Positions 33,421 through 44,032 of a DNA stretch of 64,000 nt are shown piece after piece; positions within the stretch are counted from its first letter, which is position 1; each line of letters opens with the position of its first letter. The notes below the pieces were generated by a model. It saw only the letters and a program-made list of their open reading frames with translations. It ran no database searches and was not told the origin of the DNA. The position numbers and the translations under genes are program-made. The stretch comes from Xanthostigma xanthostigma. Lineage: Eukaryota; Arthropoda; Insecta; Raphidioptera; Raphidiidae. The stretch spans positions 24,844,501-24,908,500 of the forward strand of contig OY754470.1 of NCBI GenBank assembly GCA_963575645.1, written 5' to 3'.

Positions 33421-33589
33421 ATATTTGCATTGTATTGAATCAAGTAGCTTCTGTATAATTCATTTAAAAACAAACAACTCTCGCAGTATGTAGGCCTTGT
33501 AATCCGTTACTATATAATCAACAAATAAATAAACACGGGTTCCGAGATTTTTTAAAAACAACCCCGTCAGAGGGTGAAAAAAGGTAAAT

Positions 33590-33711
33590 AGTCTAAAAAT
33601 CAACATGGGTGTCATTTTCAAGGTTTGTCGGGGCGTTGATCACGTGAATGTCATCAATTTTGCAATTTATTTTCATCTCAACCGCGGGCGTAGCCGCGGG
33701 TAGCGGCTAGT
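33590..33711 (+). mobile_element. Helitron 3' end
   Basis: A GC-rich hairpin CCGCGGGCGTAGCCGCGG at about 33682 lies just before a terminal CTAGT (33707-33711) followed by T, as in Helitrons. The upstream stretch GGTTTGTCGGGGCGTTGATC matches the region near 37930-37960. The 5' end is not located. Confidence 0.75.
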
Positions 33712-34457
33712 TATAAATATATGTTTAAAGAATTTTTTGTTATACTTTAAGTATATGTGCACTATATACTGCATATTGTAAAACTCGTCCCTGTGACTTA
33801 CGAAGTTAAAATCTCAAGTTTCGTTAAGACTTAGCTGTCGAGCGCCTATAGGTAATTTACTATTTCTACCATCGAAATACGTGCCATTGTGCTCACAACA
33901 AAATGGAGGGAATAATGTAATTGTTTATTTAAAAAACGCAAAAAAACCTGCAGTTTGTAATTACTACGAAAAAATTGATTTGGTACATAACTATACTTTT
34001 TGTTTCATTAGACGCACAAATACGGGCACGGCAGTCTTTAGTCGACATGCATTATCCGTGTATCAGTATTTTTTTAAGTTTTCGGTATATTTTGAACGAT
34101 CTCCAGACGTTTATGCCTTGAAGGGATTCTAGAGCAAGCTGCAAAACGACAATATAGGGTTTTAGGCACGCACTTCATTTCCGTGTTTTACTGCAACGCA
34201 TGCGAAAAGGGGTGATGCAGGGGAGAAGTTTGTGAGGGACAAGCGCAACGGAGGACTTGTGTGATCGCGTGCAGGTAGGTCGCGGATACTCCCTACCACC
34301 CTCTTACCCTAACTTGCATTGGTATCGTCCATGCTTTCATAGTAGCTTATTCTATATATACATTACGCAATATCTATCTTTATTATTAATTACATGCACG
34401 GCTGAAAAAAGCAATAAATACTACAATTCGTTGTGAATGTGCATTATTTATTCAATA

Positions 34458-34500
34458 ACTAGGGGTTTGTCCGCGACTTCGACCGGTTGGTATGGATGAT
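34458..34500 (-). mobile_element. Helitron 3' end (minus strand)
   Basis: On the minus strand GTCGCGGACAAACCCCTAGT ends in CTAGT followed by T. The hairpin is degraded. The 5' end was not found. Confidence 0.5.
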
Positions 34501-34609
34501 ATTATAATATAGTATACATGCAGAATAATTAATCGATACAAATAAATAAAATTGAAGTGTATGTAATGTTAAAATAACAGTTTTTTACTAAATGCATACC
34601 AAAAAAACA

Positions 34610-34860
34610 ATTTTAAAAATTTTTGTCTGTCTGTTTGTTCTGGCTAATCTCCGAAACGAATGGACCGATTTTGACGGAAAAAAAAGAGCGACTCGCTCCG
34701 CTCGAGAAAGGAGTCGTTCATTATGAACGACTCGCTCAGGAGGCGACACATCACTATACCCAACTAGTTTTAAATACTGGAAATATACGCAATTATATTA
34801 ATATGGGCGCAAAACTACAATGTCGACTGTCGAATCATCTAACGTAATTCCTGTACAGAA
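34610..34860 (+). repeat. Lepidopteran repeat fragment (GACCGATTTTGACGG type)
   Basis: GTCTGTCTGTTTGTTCTGGC followed by CGAAACGAATGGACCGATTT is the typical start of a Lepidopteran Helitron or RTE-type repeat. A purine-rich palindromic stretch with GAACGACTCGCTC follows. Confidence 0.5.
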
Positions 34861-35019
34861 ATACCTCGCCTACCGCGGGCCTTGCGTTTCATGGATAGAC
34901 CACAGTTGAAAAAAGTGCGTTGGCCCATATATTAGGATCGCTGCACACGAGGTTGGTTTTGCCGCTGGAATAACAGCCGGGTCTTGTATTGGCTGCCGTG
35001 CTGGCTGCGAGGATGGATA

Positions 35020-35641
35020 TGACGTCAGTGCACTGCGGGCTCGCGTGCGTAGTCACAAGCCGAATTTCTAATTTAGAACCGAGACTATTTTTCGTCCATG
35101 TTGCTGTGCTGGTTTTCAGAAAACAGTATCTTGTCACGTGGGCGACACATGCAAACGTCGCATAATGCGTGTTCTGTTCAGAGACAATTTAAGCGTCCAC
35201 TTTTGTTAACATCTGAACTGCAGTGACTGCACGAGCACCAAAACCATCCACAAATCCAGCTTGTGACGTCAATCAAATCCAGCGTCATCAGAGCAATCTT
35301 GGAACCTTGCAGTTAAAGCCAGCTGCACACTAGGCTAGCTGATTTGACTACTAGTTTTCTAGCGCTGGTTTTGTCGATTGCTTTTATGTGCTCGGTTCAT
35401 ACGAGACGAGCTTGTTTTGTAGTGTGCTCGTAGTGACAGTTCAAATAAACATAGAGCAAAACGTGTCTGTTGTCTGAGCAGAATGACGCCATGTTGATGT
35501 TCATGTCGTCCACGTGACAAGATACTGCTTCCTGATTGGTTCTTGCTCAGAGCAAGCAGAGGACCTACCAAGAAAAATAACCGCTGTTCTAATTTTCAAA
35601 TCCATCTTGTGAGCCTGCAAGCGGGCCCGCAGTGACGTCAT
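35020..35641. mobile_element. Element with ~38-bp inverted ends (TGACGTCA...GCGGGC)
   Basis: TGACGTCAGTGCACTGCGGG at 35020 and its imperfect inverse ending GCGGGCCCGCAGTGACGTCA at 35641. The interior piece near 35165-35240 (TGTTCTGTTCAGAGACAATT) recurs diverged near 60598-60660. Superfamily unknown. Confidence 0.65.
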
Positions 35642-36490
35642 TTCAAATTTTGTCAATACTATTTAAACATTTTTTTGCGCGACCCCCTATAAAATGACTT
35701 CAGTCATTTCTGTCTAGGGGTATGAACATGAACATAATACGGTACAGAGACAAGCATAGTAGGCGTTGCCTTCATAAACAGTCCACTTATAATTCCAATA
35801 TGGCTGAACTGAACTGTCAAAAATATTATAAATATACTAATTATGATGTGAAAATCAGCTGTTTTATACGCGCAAAAAATGTAGTATACAGAGTGTATCA
35901 TAGGAAACCGTACATAGGGAAAAGTACACAGTACAAATTAGTTACGATCAGAGATTGCTTTGCCCTCTATCAGAGGTCGTTACCATGGTTTACATAATGA
36001 AATCTAGTCGAGATGGTGGCAAAATCTGGATGAACTTAAAGACAATCAAAATGGAGATTTTTTGAACATTTGCTTTAATTCTTTATATTAATTGTTTATT
36101 TGATTTAATTATTAATTAAAAAAATATTTTCTAAATAAAAAAAAATGTTCATTAATAAAAATAAATTAATTTAATATTGAAAAATTTATTTTAATTGATC
36201 TTTCTAATTATTAATTATTAGCAATTATTCAATAAATAAAATTGATAGATAATTTTATTTATTGAAGAGATCTAATCAGACGTTAATCAAAGATTTGAAT
36301 TATCAATTATTGTTATTAAATAATGGTTAGACAACGTTACCATGGTACCCATTCTCATATTATGTGGCCAAAGTAATCGTTGATCATAACTAAATTGCAC
36401 AATGGAGTTTTCTTTATGTATACGTTTTTCTGTGAGAAACCCTGTATATTATCTCGATAGTGATAATACATTACAGTCTAGAATCTAGAT

Positions 36491-36838
36491 CACCGTTTTC
36501 CAAAGTGTCGGCCGCGCCCAGGCACCGGGTCGTTGAAAAATTGTCAGGTCGCGAAAAAAAAATTGTAAAAAAAATAATTTTTACATGTGAGTTTTTTTAC
36601 ATCAGTTAGACACTAGGAATAGTGGCAAAGTGTGTATTTGTATATTCTTTCATGTAGCTTAATCGCTCGCGCCATATAGGTATAACGATTTTGCAATTTT
36701 TGTGTATGAAATAAGCAAACAAATAACTTGATTTCTATTAAAAAATAAAAATTGTTTTGTAAATAAATGTTTTTTTACATAAGGTGAAATTTTAAAACCT
36801 CGTACCGGACCGCGATCAAAAAAGTTTGGGAAACGATG
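36491..36838. mobile_element. hAT-type MITE
   Basis: Ends CACCGTTTTCCAAAGTGTCG and inverted CATCGTTTCCCAAACTTTTT. Flanks ATCTAGAT / GTCTAGAT match at 7 of 8. 348 bp, no ORF. Confidence 0.88.
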
Positions 36839-37267
36839 GTCTAGATACATAAACTACCATTTTCTCCTCAAACTAAAACCACGAAAAAGTTGGCGAAATC
36901 GCGATAGGCGAGGGTTTACTCTACTAGAACAGTTTCTACGTTGCATAAAAAAATACAATTTCTAAAATACTTTATATAATAATTATTCCCATATCCAGCA
37001 GGTATAATTTAAATTTATTATTATGTAAACTGGTAAAAACATAGATGGGAAACATACATGAAATAGCAAAGAGGGTTATTTAATTTGTAAAACGTTAGAA
37101 AATTAGCAGACTGAAACGTCCGTCAATTATACAACTTACAAAAATTTGATTAGTGACGTGAATCAACTAATGTAGCAATTTTAAGAAATAATTTCTCGCA
37201 ATTTAAAAATGTACGAGTCATAAACTGTGCCTGACGAGTGACGAGCTTTTCAATGCAGGTGTATTAT

Positions 37268-37421
37268 CAAGGTCTGTAAATTACAGAGGTTGCCTCGTCC
37301 CGTTGGTTAGTCGTGAGGGAGGATGACGTCAATTGATACTGCATGGTTGATAAAAATATAAACGGTACGTCCGCTGACGTCATTCACGCAACGAGGTAAC
37401 TTCTGTAATCTACTGACCTTG
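37268..37421. mobile_element. Small MITE with ~33-bp inverted ends
   Basis: CAAGGTCTGTAAATTACAGA at the left mirrors TTCTGTAATCTACTGACCTTG at the right with a few mismatches. It includes TGACGTCA-like motifs internally. 154 bp. Confidence 0.75.
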
Positions 37422-37780
37422 GTGTATTATGATATAAGCAATAAAATGGCGTAAAAACATTTACTGAAGTGTCAGCCTATATTCACCGGAAGTTAAGGAT
37501 TCCACAAATAAATTCTTTGATTTAAGGTGACTGTTCACTCAGATTGTAAAAAAATGGTCGTTGCAAAAGGCGCTAAAAAAGCATGTCTAAAAATTGTTTC
37601 AAAAACATGATATTTTCATCACAGCACGCTATACCTATATGAGATTTAGAATTACGGGAAATCAATTTAACATTTTAAAGTTTTTCTTTACCAATACATG
37701 TGTGTTTATTACTGGAAAATTTAGCTTGTTCAACAGTTCTTTTGAATATAAATTTGTTCGTAGAAAAATCTATATTAATT

Positions 37781-37873
37781 ACTAGCTTTTGCTCGCGACT
37801 TCGCTCGCGCCAAGTTTGATGCTGCGATAGATCAGTCAGCCAGTCACGGTTTCCTTTTATATACCTATATAGA
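37781..37873 (-). mobile_element. Minimal Helitron derivative (minus strand)
   Basis: On the minus strand it starts TCTATATAGGTATATAAAAG and GTGACTGGCTGACTGATCTA, the standard Lepidopteran Helitron 5' end. It closes with the hairpin GGCGCGAGCGAAGTCGCG and CTAGT. Only 93 bp separate the ends. The 5' flank is A as expected; the 3' flank is A instead of T. Confidence 0.7.
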
Positions 37874-38774
37874 TTATGACTTTTTAGATTTTTTTGTTGT
37901 TCCAGTGTAATAAATTTCACTGACATTCACGTGATTTTACGTCCCGACAAAACTTGAAAATGAAATGTTTTCTGCAACACAACACATTATTGTTGCAAAA
38001 CGCTTTATCAGAAAAATGGACTTAAATTGTGATTATCCATATCTCTTAATGAGAAACGCATTTAGGAAATATTAATTGATTCTGCTTAAAAAATAAAACT
38101 TCATGAAGGTTGACGACCACTGGCATATTCTGTCATGAATAAAAAAACGGTTAGCGCGCCCTTAAAAAGTGTGCATCTATTTAATTAACAGCCTATTTCA
38201 AATCGAATAGGTAGCTGAAGAGCGAAGACAGTAATGCAGTTCTGCTTTAGGCACACCGACATTCCTAGCTGAATATCATAATAATTACCGATTCCAATAA
38301 AATTATTAGTTTATGCGTGCAAGCAAACGGTGCAAATATTTATAATATCTTTACATTTCGTTAAAAAATAGATGGAGTTTCCATAATGACAAAAATATGA
38401 GTATGTATCAAAAGCCTTCTGGGCCTGCGTAGATAGTTGAAAAAATCTTTATCTTCATACCTCGAACGAAAGTACATACTTTCAGGATCAATTGTAAGGC
38501 AGAAAGTTTAATATTTCCGCATTGGTGGGATTACACGCACTGATATGGGATGTACGTACGTTCGGGCGGCAGTACAGAAAAAATCACCTACCAACTGTCG
38601 TTTAGATGTCGTTTCCATAGCAACCCTATTACATTTAAGCTAATAGTGGCGAACAGCTGTCATTTGTGTTTTTACGGTTGCTTGCTTGGAATTTGTCCGT
38701 GTTTTTATGTAATTAATAAGTAATTAATTAATTAATGTATTTAATAAGCGTGCTTACGACCGAGGTATTAAGAA

Positions 38775-38887
38775 GAATAGTATACACCACACTGGCCAAA
38801 AGTTTGATATTCTTGCACTGCATCATGGCGAGCAGGGCAAGATATCACACTTTTGGCCCTTGTGGTGTACTTGTAACATACTATTAT
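38775..38887. ncRNA. Candidate hairpin RNA, pre-miRNA sized
   Basis: ACACCACACTGGCCAAAAGT... pairs with ...ACTTTTGGCCCTTGTGGTGT over about 39 bp with scattered mismatches and a ~12-nt loop. An outer AATAGTAT / ATACTATT pair extends it. Size and mismatches suit a pri-miRNA, but a small MITE is equally possible. No transcription evidence is visible. Confidence 0.4.
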
Positions 38888-39072
38888 ACAGCTTTAATTT
38901 CCGGGAAGCTCCTTGTAGTAAAAAATCGTGACAAGAATAGGTGGTTGACGTAAGTCGTCGGACTATACTGAACGGGCCTCATTAAATATTATGTTCTGTT
39001 GTTGTTTATCGGTTTCGACCTTTCCTTGACCGCATTTAACACAATTATCACAAAGCCCAGTTCCAACCAACG

Positions 39073-39304
39073 ACGTACACTCCTGGACATGCCTTAGCAG
39101 TGTAGAAAGTGTCCTCCCCCGAATGAAAAAGATATAGACCGATGTTGTGGCCATCCCTATTTCTCTCAAAATAGTACCTTAACCTCAATCGTGCGTGTAG
39201 AGAAAAGGATAGATACGGTCAGATGCATACTCTATCCTCCTCACTCAGTGAACCGAGAAACAATTAGAGGGATATATCGCGAATGCATGTCCAGGAGTGT
39301 ACGT
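39073..39304. mobile_element. MITE with ACACTCCTGGACATGC ends
   Basis: ACGTACACTCCTGGACATGC opens and its perfect inverse GCATGTCCAGGAGTGTACGT closes a 232-bp unit. A TA at each boundary would fit a Tc1/mariner-type element. Confidence 0.85.
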
Positions 39305-39477
39305 GGATTGTTCCAGCTGTGACCATAATACTTCGAGATTTCGCATAAACATAATTGCAGGAATGCGCAAATATGTGGCCAAAAAGCAAAACTGCTTATA
39401 TAACTAGGTATATCAGGAAGCTTTTGAATCAGCTTCGACCCGTTTAATGCGATAAAATATTTAACGCAACGGTGTAA

Positions 39478-40700
39478 TAGTTAAAGCAATGGTGCGTATT
39501 TCAATCGGTGGAAAGCAACCGGATGACTCTTGGTATTTGAGTTCCTGAAGCAATTTGGAAACTTTTTTGTTCAGTACCTCATAACCCCAAAGTGGAAGGA
39601 ATCGGAGAAAAGGAGGGGGGGTCAAAACGTAAAAAAAAATTGTTTAGAAACCAAATGGAAAGGCGGTAGCATTAAAGTACATGTACTCACTATTGTTTAA
39701 AAAAATTGTCATCCGAAACGTGCGGACGGTTTGCGCGAACCGATTTTTTGAAAATCGGAAAAAAAAAATTGTGTCGCAACCGGTTGCGATTTTGAGGAAA
39801 ATTCTTGTTTTTGTTCAGAGATGCTGTAAAAAAATTGTCATCCGTTTCTGCTGGACGGATTTTGAGGAATTAAAGGTTTGAGTGGCTAAAATTCTCGATT
39901 TTTCACTAGCTTTTTTCAAACATCATAAAAAAATTGCTAAAATTGTTAAAAACGGATGACGTTTCTTATACATGTTCTCAGAGGGTCCAACTATAATATG
40001 TATCAATGTCATCCGTTTTTATAACATTTAACCTCATTTTTCAACCCCTAAAGGGGTTGTGTACGTTATCTGTATGCCATCAGAAACGAGTCTAACCTCA
40101 ATATTCTGATTAATATCGCACAAAAGTAAGGGGTTGAAAAATGGGGTTAAATGTTATAAAAACGGATGACATTGATACATATTATAGTTGGACCCTCTGA
40201 GAACATGTATAAGAAACGTCATCCGTTTTTAACAATTTTAGCAATTTTTTTATGATGTTTGAAAAAAGCTAGTGAAAAATCGAGAATTTTAGCCACTCAA
40301 ACCTTTAATTCCTCAAAATCCGTCCAGCAGAAACGGATGACAATTTTTTTACAGCATCTCTGAACAAAAACAAGAATTTTCCTCAAAATCGCAACCGGTT
40401 GCGACACAATTTTTTTTTTCCGATTTTCAAAAAATCGGTTCGCGCAAACCGTCCGCACGTTTCGGATGACAATTTTTTTAAACAATAGTGAGTACATGTA
40501 CTTTAATGCTACCGCCTTTCCATTTGGTTTCTAAACAATTTTTTTTTACGTTTTGACCCCCCCTCCTTTTCTCCGATTCCGTCCACTTTGGGGTTATGAG
40601 GTACTGAACAAAAAAGTTTCCAAATTGCTTCAGGAACTCAAATACCAAGAGTCATCCGGTTGCTTTCCACCGATTGAAATACGCACCATTGCTTTAACTA
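39478..40700. repeat. Giant near-perfect inverted repeat (573-bp arms)
   Basis: Arms 39478-40050 and 40128-40700 are reverse complements about position 40089. A 66-codon frame, 39681-39881 on plus, is repeated identically at 40297-40497 on minus. The only difference I found in the stretches compared is one base near 39598/40580. The loop is about 77 bp. TGTCATCCG recurs several times in each arm. No coding function is apparent; it is probably a fold-back transposon. Confidence 0.95.
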
Positions 40701-40889
40701 TAACCATGCAAGGGCGCCAATTTTTAGCAAAGACCTTGAGTGCTCATTAATTGTTGACTCGTTTACAAAAAAAAATGCGAAAAAAAGTACGGCAGTATTT
40801 CAAAATCCTCAATGAAATCAAAAAGTTCATTAGTTTTTTAAACTACAATTTATTTTCTTAATTCTTAGTCTCGAAACAAGATCAAAAGT

Positions 40890-41533
40890 ATTTTTTGACG
40901 TGATAACGTCTTATAAATTGATGAATCACCAATCTTATAAATTGATAAAACACCGGCTGCATGCACGAAAAAGTGTAACGTCCAAAATCCTAACGTTCGT
41001 AACGCGTAACGCGTAACGTTCCGCCTGACCCTGTGCGTGCTTTTTGCTAATTTATCGCTCAATTTAAATCAGATCGGTTTGAAACCAGTCTTAAACGAAA
41101 GAGGAGAACATTTTACATAGATTTCGTATAACAGAATTTGCCTAAACAGTTTTTTTATACAAATTTATATAGAAAAATAGCTGTATAAATGCAATGTTGA
41201 CGCGGTCGATCGTCTTTGTTTGCCGTACATGGAAATTAGAAGATAACGTATGTCTTGTCTTAACATGAAAACGGCTGCATTTCTAATGTTTAATTCAATT
41301 TTTTGACATTAGTATTTTGTAAATGCAACGCCTTCTAAGTTAAGTATTGGAATAATTAATTATTATTAGAACATAATACTTTGACAGTTGCAAATGTCAC
41401 TTTTGACATTTCTTATCATTCCGACACCAAGGATAAGCGGATTGAAACCAAATTTTGGGAGGTTTAGGTTATGTATTACGGAATACGTTATCACGTAAAA
41501 CTATCGTCCGTAAACCGACTTTACAGACAACCA
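40890..41533. repeat. Dispersed repeat family X, copy 2
   Basis: TTTGACGTGATAACGTCTTA and CACCGGCTGCATGCACGAAA at one end; GTTATCACGTAAAACTATCG and CCGACTTTACAGACAACCAA at the other. The first end has an extra ATCTTATAAATTGAT duplication that copy 3 shares. Confidence 0.75.
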
Positions 41534-41584
41534 ATTTTTTTTTTCAAAATTTTCAAATTAAAATGTTTTTCAAAATTTTTAAAT

Positions 41585-41760
41585 TCAAATTTATTTCTAT
41601 GAAATAATTGTATTGTCATGATCCTTGAATCGTGTGAAAATTTTCAAGTTAATCAGACTTCTTGAGATTGGTGAAAATTACGCAGAAAGATTCCTTTACA
41701 TACATACGTATGCTTGCATACATACATTACAGCGTGTTAAGAAGAACTGTGACGTCACTC
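41585..41760. repeat. Repeat fragment shared with 43500-43630
   Basis: GATCCTTGAATCGTGTG, then TTAATCAGACTTCTTGAGAT and AAAGATTCCTTTACATACAT, match 43515-43615 at most positions. A CATACATA microsatellite follows. Probably one old interspersed repeat split or duplicated. Confidence 0.55.
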
Positions 41761-42234
41761 TCCTATAGGCGCCAGAAACTGCAGTTCTATTAAGCAAATT
41801 CGATATAGCTCTAGTTGGTGTTCAGAAATTGAGCATAAAGGGGGGTAGTCGGTTACGTGCAGTGTTCTCGGTTAGCGCTGTTAGCTAGAATCTGTTCGGC
41901 ACGTAGTGTTGTTTTAAGTGTGTGTAGGTATCTTGAAAACACGGCGAGATCAACGGCCTGTCGATTGAGGCCATAACGAGAGGCCCCCGGAGGCCGGAGA
42001 AGTATCTTCCTTAACACTACATACTAACATAGAATAAAACACTAACTATTAACTAATGCAACTTGCCTATATTTATCGATGGTTCACAAATGAAACACAT
42101 TTCATTGTTTCCTGTTGGAGTTAGGTATTTAGGTGGAACGCGTAAATCACAATTCACAATACTGATCTTAAGGTCCTGTTCCCAGGAGACGCTAGTGTCT
42201 CAACACCGGAGTCCACAGCTGTGTTCAACGAGCG

Positions 42235-42600
42235 TTTTTTAAAAATATATGAGTGGGCGTAACTTTTACGCGCAGATTATCTTTAATATTCATTAATATT
42301 AATATTTATTTCAGTTCTATATTTATGTTATTATTTATATTTTATTTTTGATTTATTAATAATTTGTTACTTATATAAGTAATAAATATTAATTTTTGTA
42401 AATCATATAATTGCTATTTAAATATAGTCGTTTCGTCGACCTCCGCTAGCGCTTCGGCCGATTATAAAATTATTTTTCGCCCGCAGCTATGTTTCACCTT
42501 TCGTTCAAGATGGTTCCTACAGATACGTTTTGATGCCGCCATCTATGAGATATCCTTATTACTGCGGCAGCGGAAACTGCGCAAACAGAGTATAGACTTT
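42235..42600. repeat. Dispersed repeat family Y, copy 1
   Basis: GCAGCTATGTTTCACCTTTC and GATGGTTCCTACAGATACGT match the reverse complement of 63130-63225. GTAACTTTTACGCGC matches near 63335-63360, and a third partial copy is near 32055. No ends defined. Confidence 0.65.
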
Positions 42601-42660
42601 ACTGAACGTTAGTTCGATGCGAAAAATGTTCTGAGTTACTCTCAAGTCGCGTCTAAAAAT

Positions 42661-43191
42661 CAGTGCCGGATTAACCTATACGCTAACTACGTTGAAGCGT
42701 AGGGCGGCACTCGTCGGAGGAGCGGCAGGGACGGTCGCAAAAAAAAATAAAATGATTTCTAACTAACGAAATGACGGTGTCTTGAACCTTCAATCGGAAT
42801 CAGATATTACTAACTGATATAATATACACAGCACGTTATCAGGGGCGGGAGGCAAAGTTTTCCCTCGAACATGAGTCTTGGTAGGATAAATGAGAACCTA
42901 GTTCAAACCTGGTGTATTTGCGGGCTACTAAAGCAAATATATGCGGAATGATGGAATGATTTGAAAATTTGACAATGGGAAAGCACTTTTTTCTCCTTCC
43001 TCAAATTATCCAATCCGGAAGTCATCACTTCAAGTTCGACTCTTCGAACAGAAATACCCATATGCGATGCAAGGCCTTAGTAACTTCAATGAAAGAAAAG
43101 ATAACCCACAAAAACTCGGGAAAGCGCTAGCCTTAAGTGGGCGGCAAGCCTGTTTTAGCGTATAGGCGGCACTTGGTATAATCCGGCACTG
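42661..43191. mobile_element. hAT-type non-autonomous element, copy 2 (inverted relative to 4439)
   Basis: Ends CAGTGCCGGATTAACCTATA and inverted CAGTGCCGGATTATACCAAG, with a perfect 8-bp duplication CTAAAAAT (42653-42660, 43192-43199). It is longer than copy 1 by about 150 bp near 42960-43120, so copy 1 is an internal deletion derivative. Confidence 0.95.
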
Positions 43192-43206
43192 CTAAAAATA
43201 CATAAA

Positions 43207-43421
43207 AAATATAGTTTAAAAAAAACTAAAAAACACGCTTTATATCGAACTAAAAAGTAAAAAATAATTTTTTTAAAATAAGCTTAAAAAGCGTGGGGCG
43301 CTTTGTTCCACATTTTCGTACATCGAGCGCCCAACGCTTTTTAAGCTTATTTTAAAAAAATTATTTTTTACTTTTTAGTTCGATATAAAGCGTGTTTTTT
43401 AGTTTTTTTTAAACTATATTT
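43207..43421. repeat. Perfect 88-bp-arm hairpin
   Basis: Arms 43207-43294 and 43334-43421 are exact reverse complements as far as I can read. The 39-bp loop carries GGGCGCT and AGCGCCC, so the stem can continue inside it. It sits 8 bp beyond the target-site duplication of the hAT element at its left. Confidence 0.93.
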
Positions 43422-44032
43422 TATTTTTCACTTTTTAGTTTGAGGATCTATAAAAGAATTTATTAATCCTGGGGGTCCTAATAAGGATAATGGGAAACTG
43501 TTATCAAATTATTGCATTGTCATCGGTCCTTGATACGTATGCAAAGTTTCAAATTAATCAGACTTCGGGAAATTGGTGAAAATTATGCTCAAAGATTCCG
43601 TTACATACATAGTTAGTTACAACCCAAACTAATATAAAGCGTTTAAAAATCTGTTTTAGTACGTCTCATGGAGGCTATAGATATACCGAAATATTGATAC
43701 AGCGCGGTTTTTTGATAAAAAGGAGATTGCGTAAAAGCGAAAATGTCTGCAATTTACAAAAATGAAAAAGCTTCACTGATATTCACGAACACTGTGGGAA
43801 CTGCTGTAAAATGTCCCCAACGCATTCATGACCATCAATGAAGTATTATTATTATGTAACATTTTTGTATAAAGCTACTGTATGAGGAATAAAAAATATT
43901 AATTTATTTTATACTTTTTAAACAACTGTTGAAACAGTCGTTGTATGTCGGAGTTTCTTTAAAATTTGTCTCATAAACGATTTTGGACTTTTTAAACCCG
44001 GTGCTTAAAAATTAATTATCATGAAAATAATG

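Noticed and set aside
35722-35997. 91-codon open frame on plus
   Set aside because: No recognisable domain, atypical composition, no splice signals or second exon; probably chance.
39681-40497. Two identical 66-codon frames on opposite strands
   Set aside because: They mirror each other because of the inverted repeat; no protein family signature.
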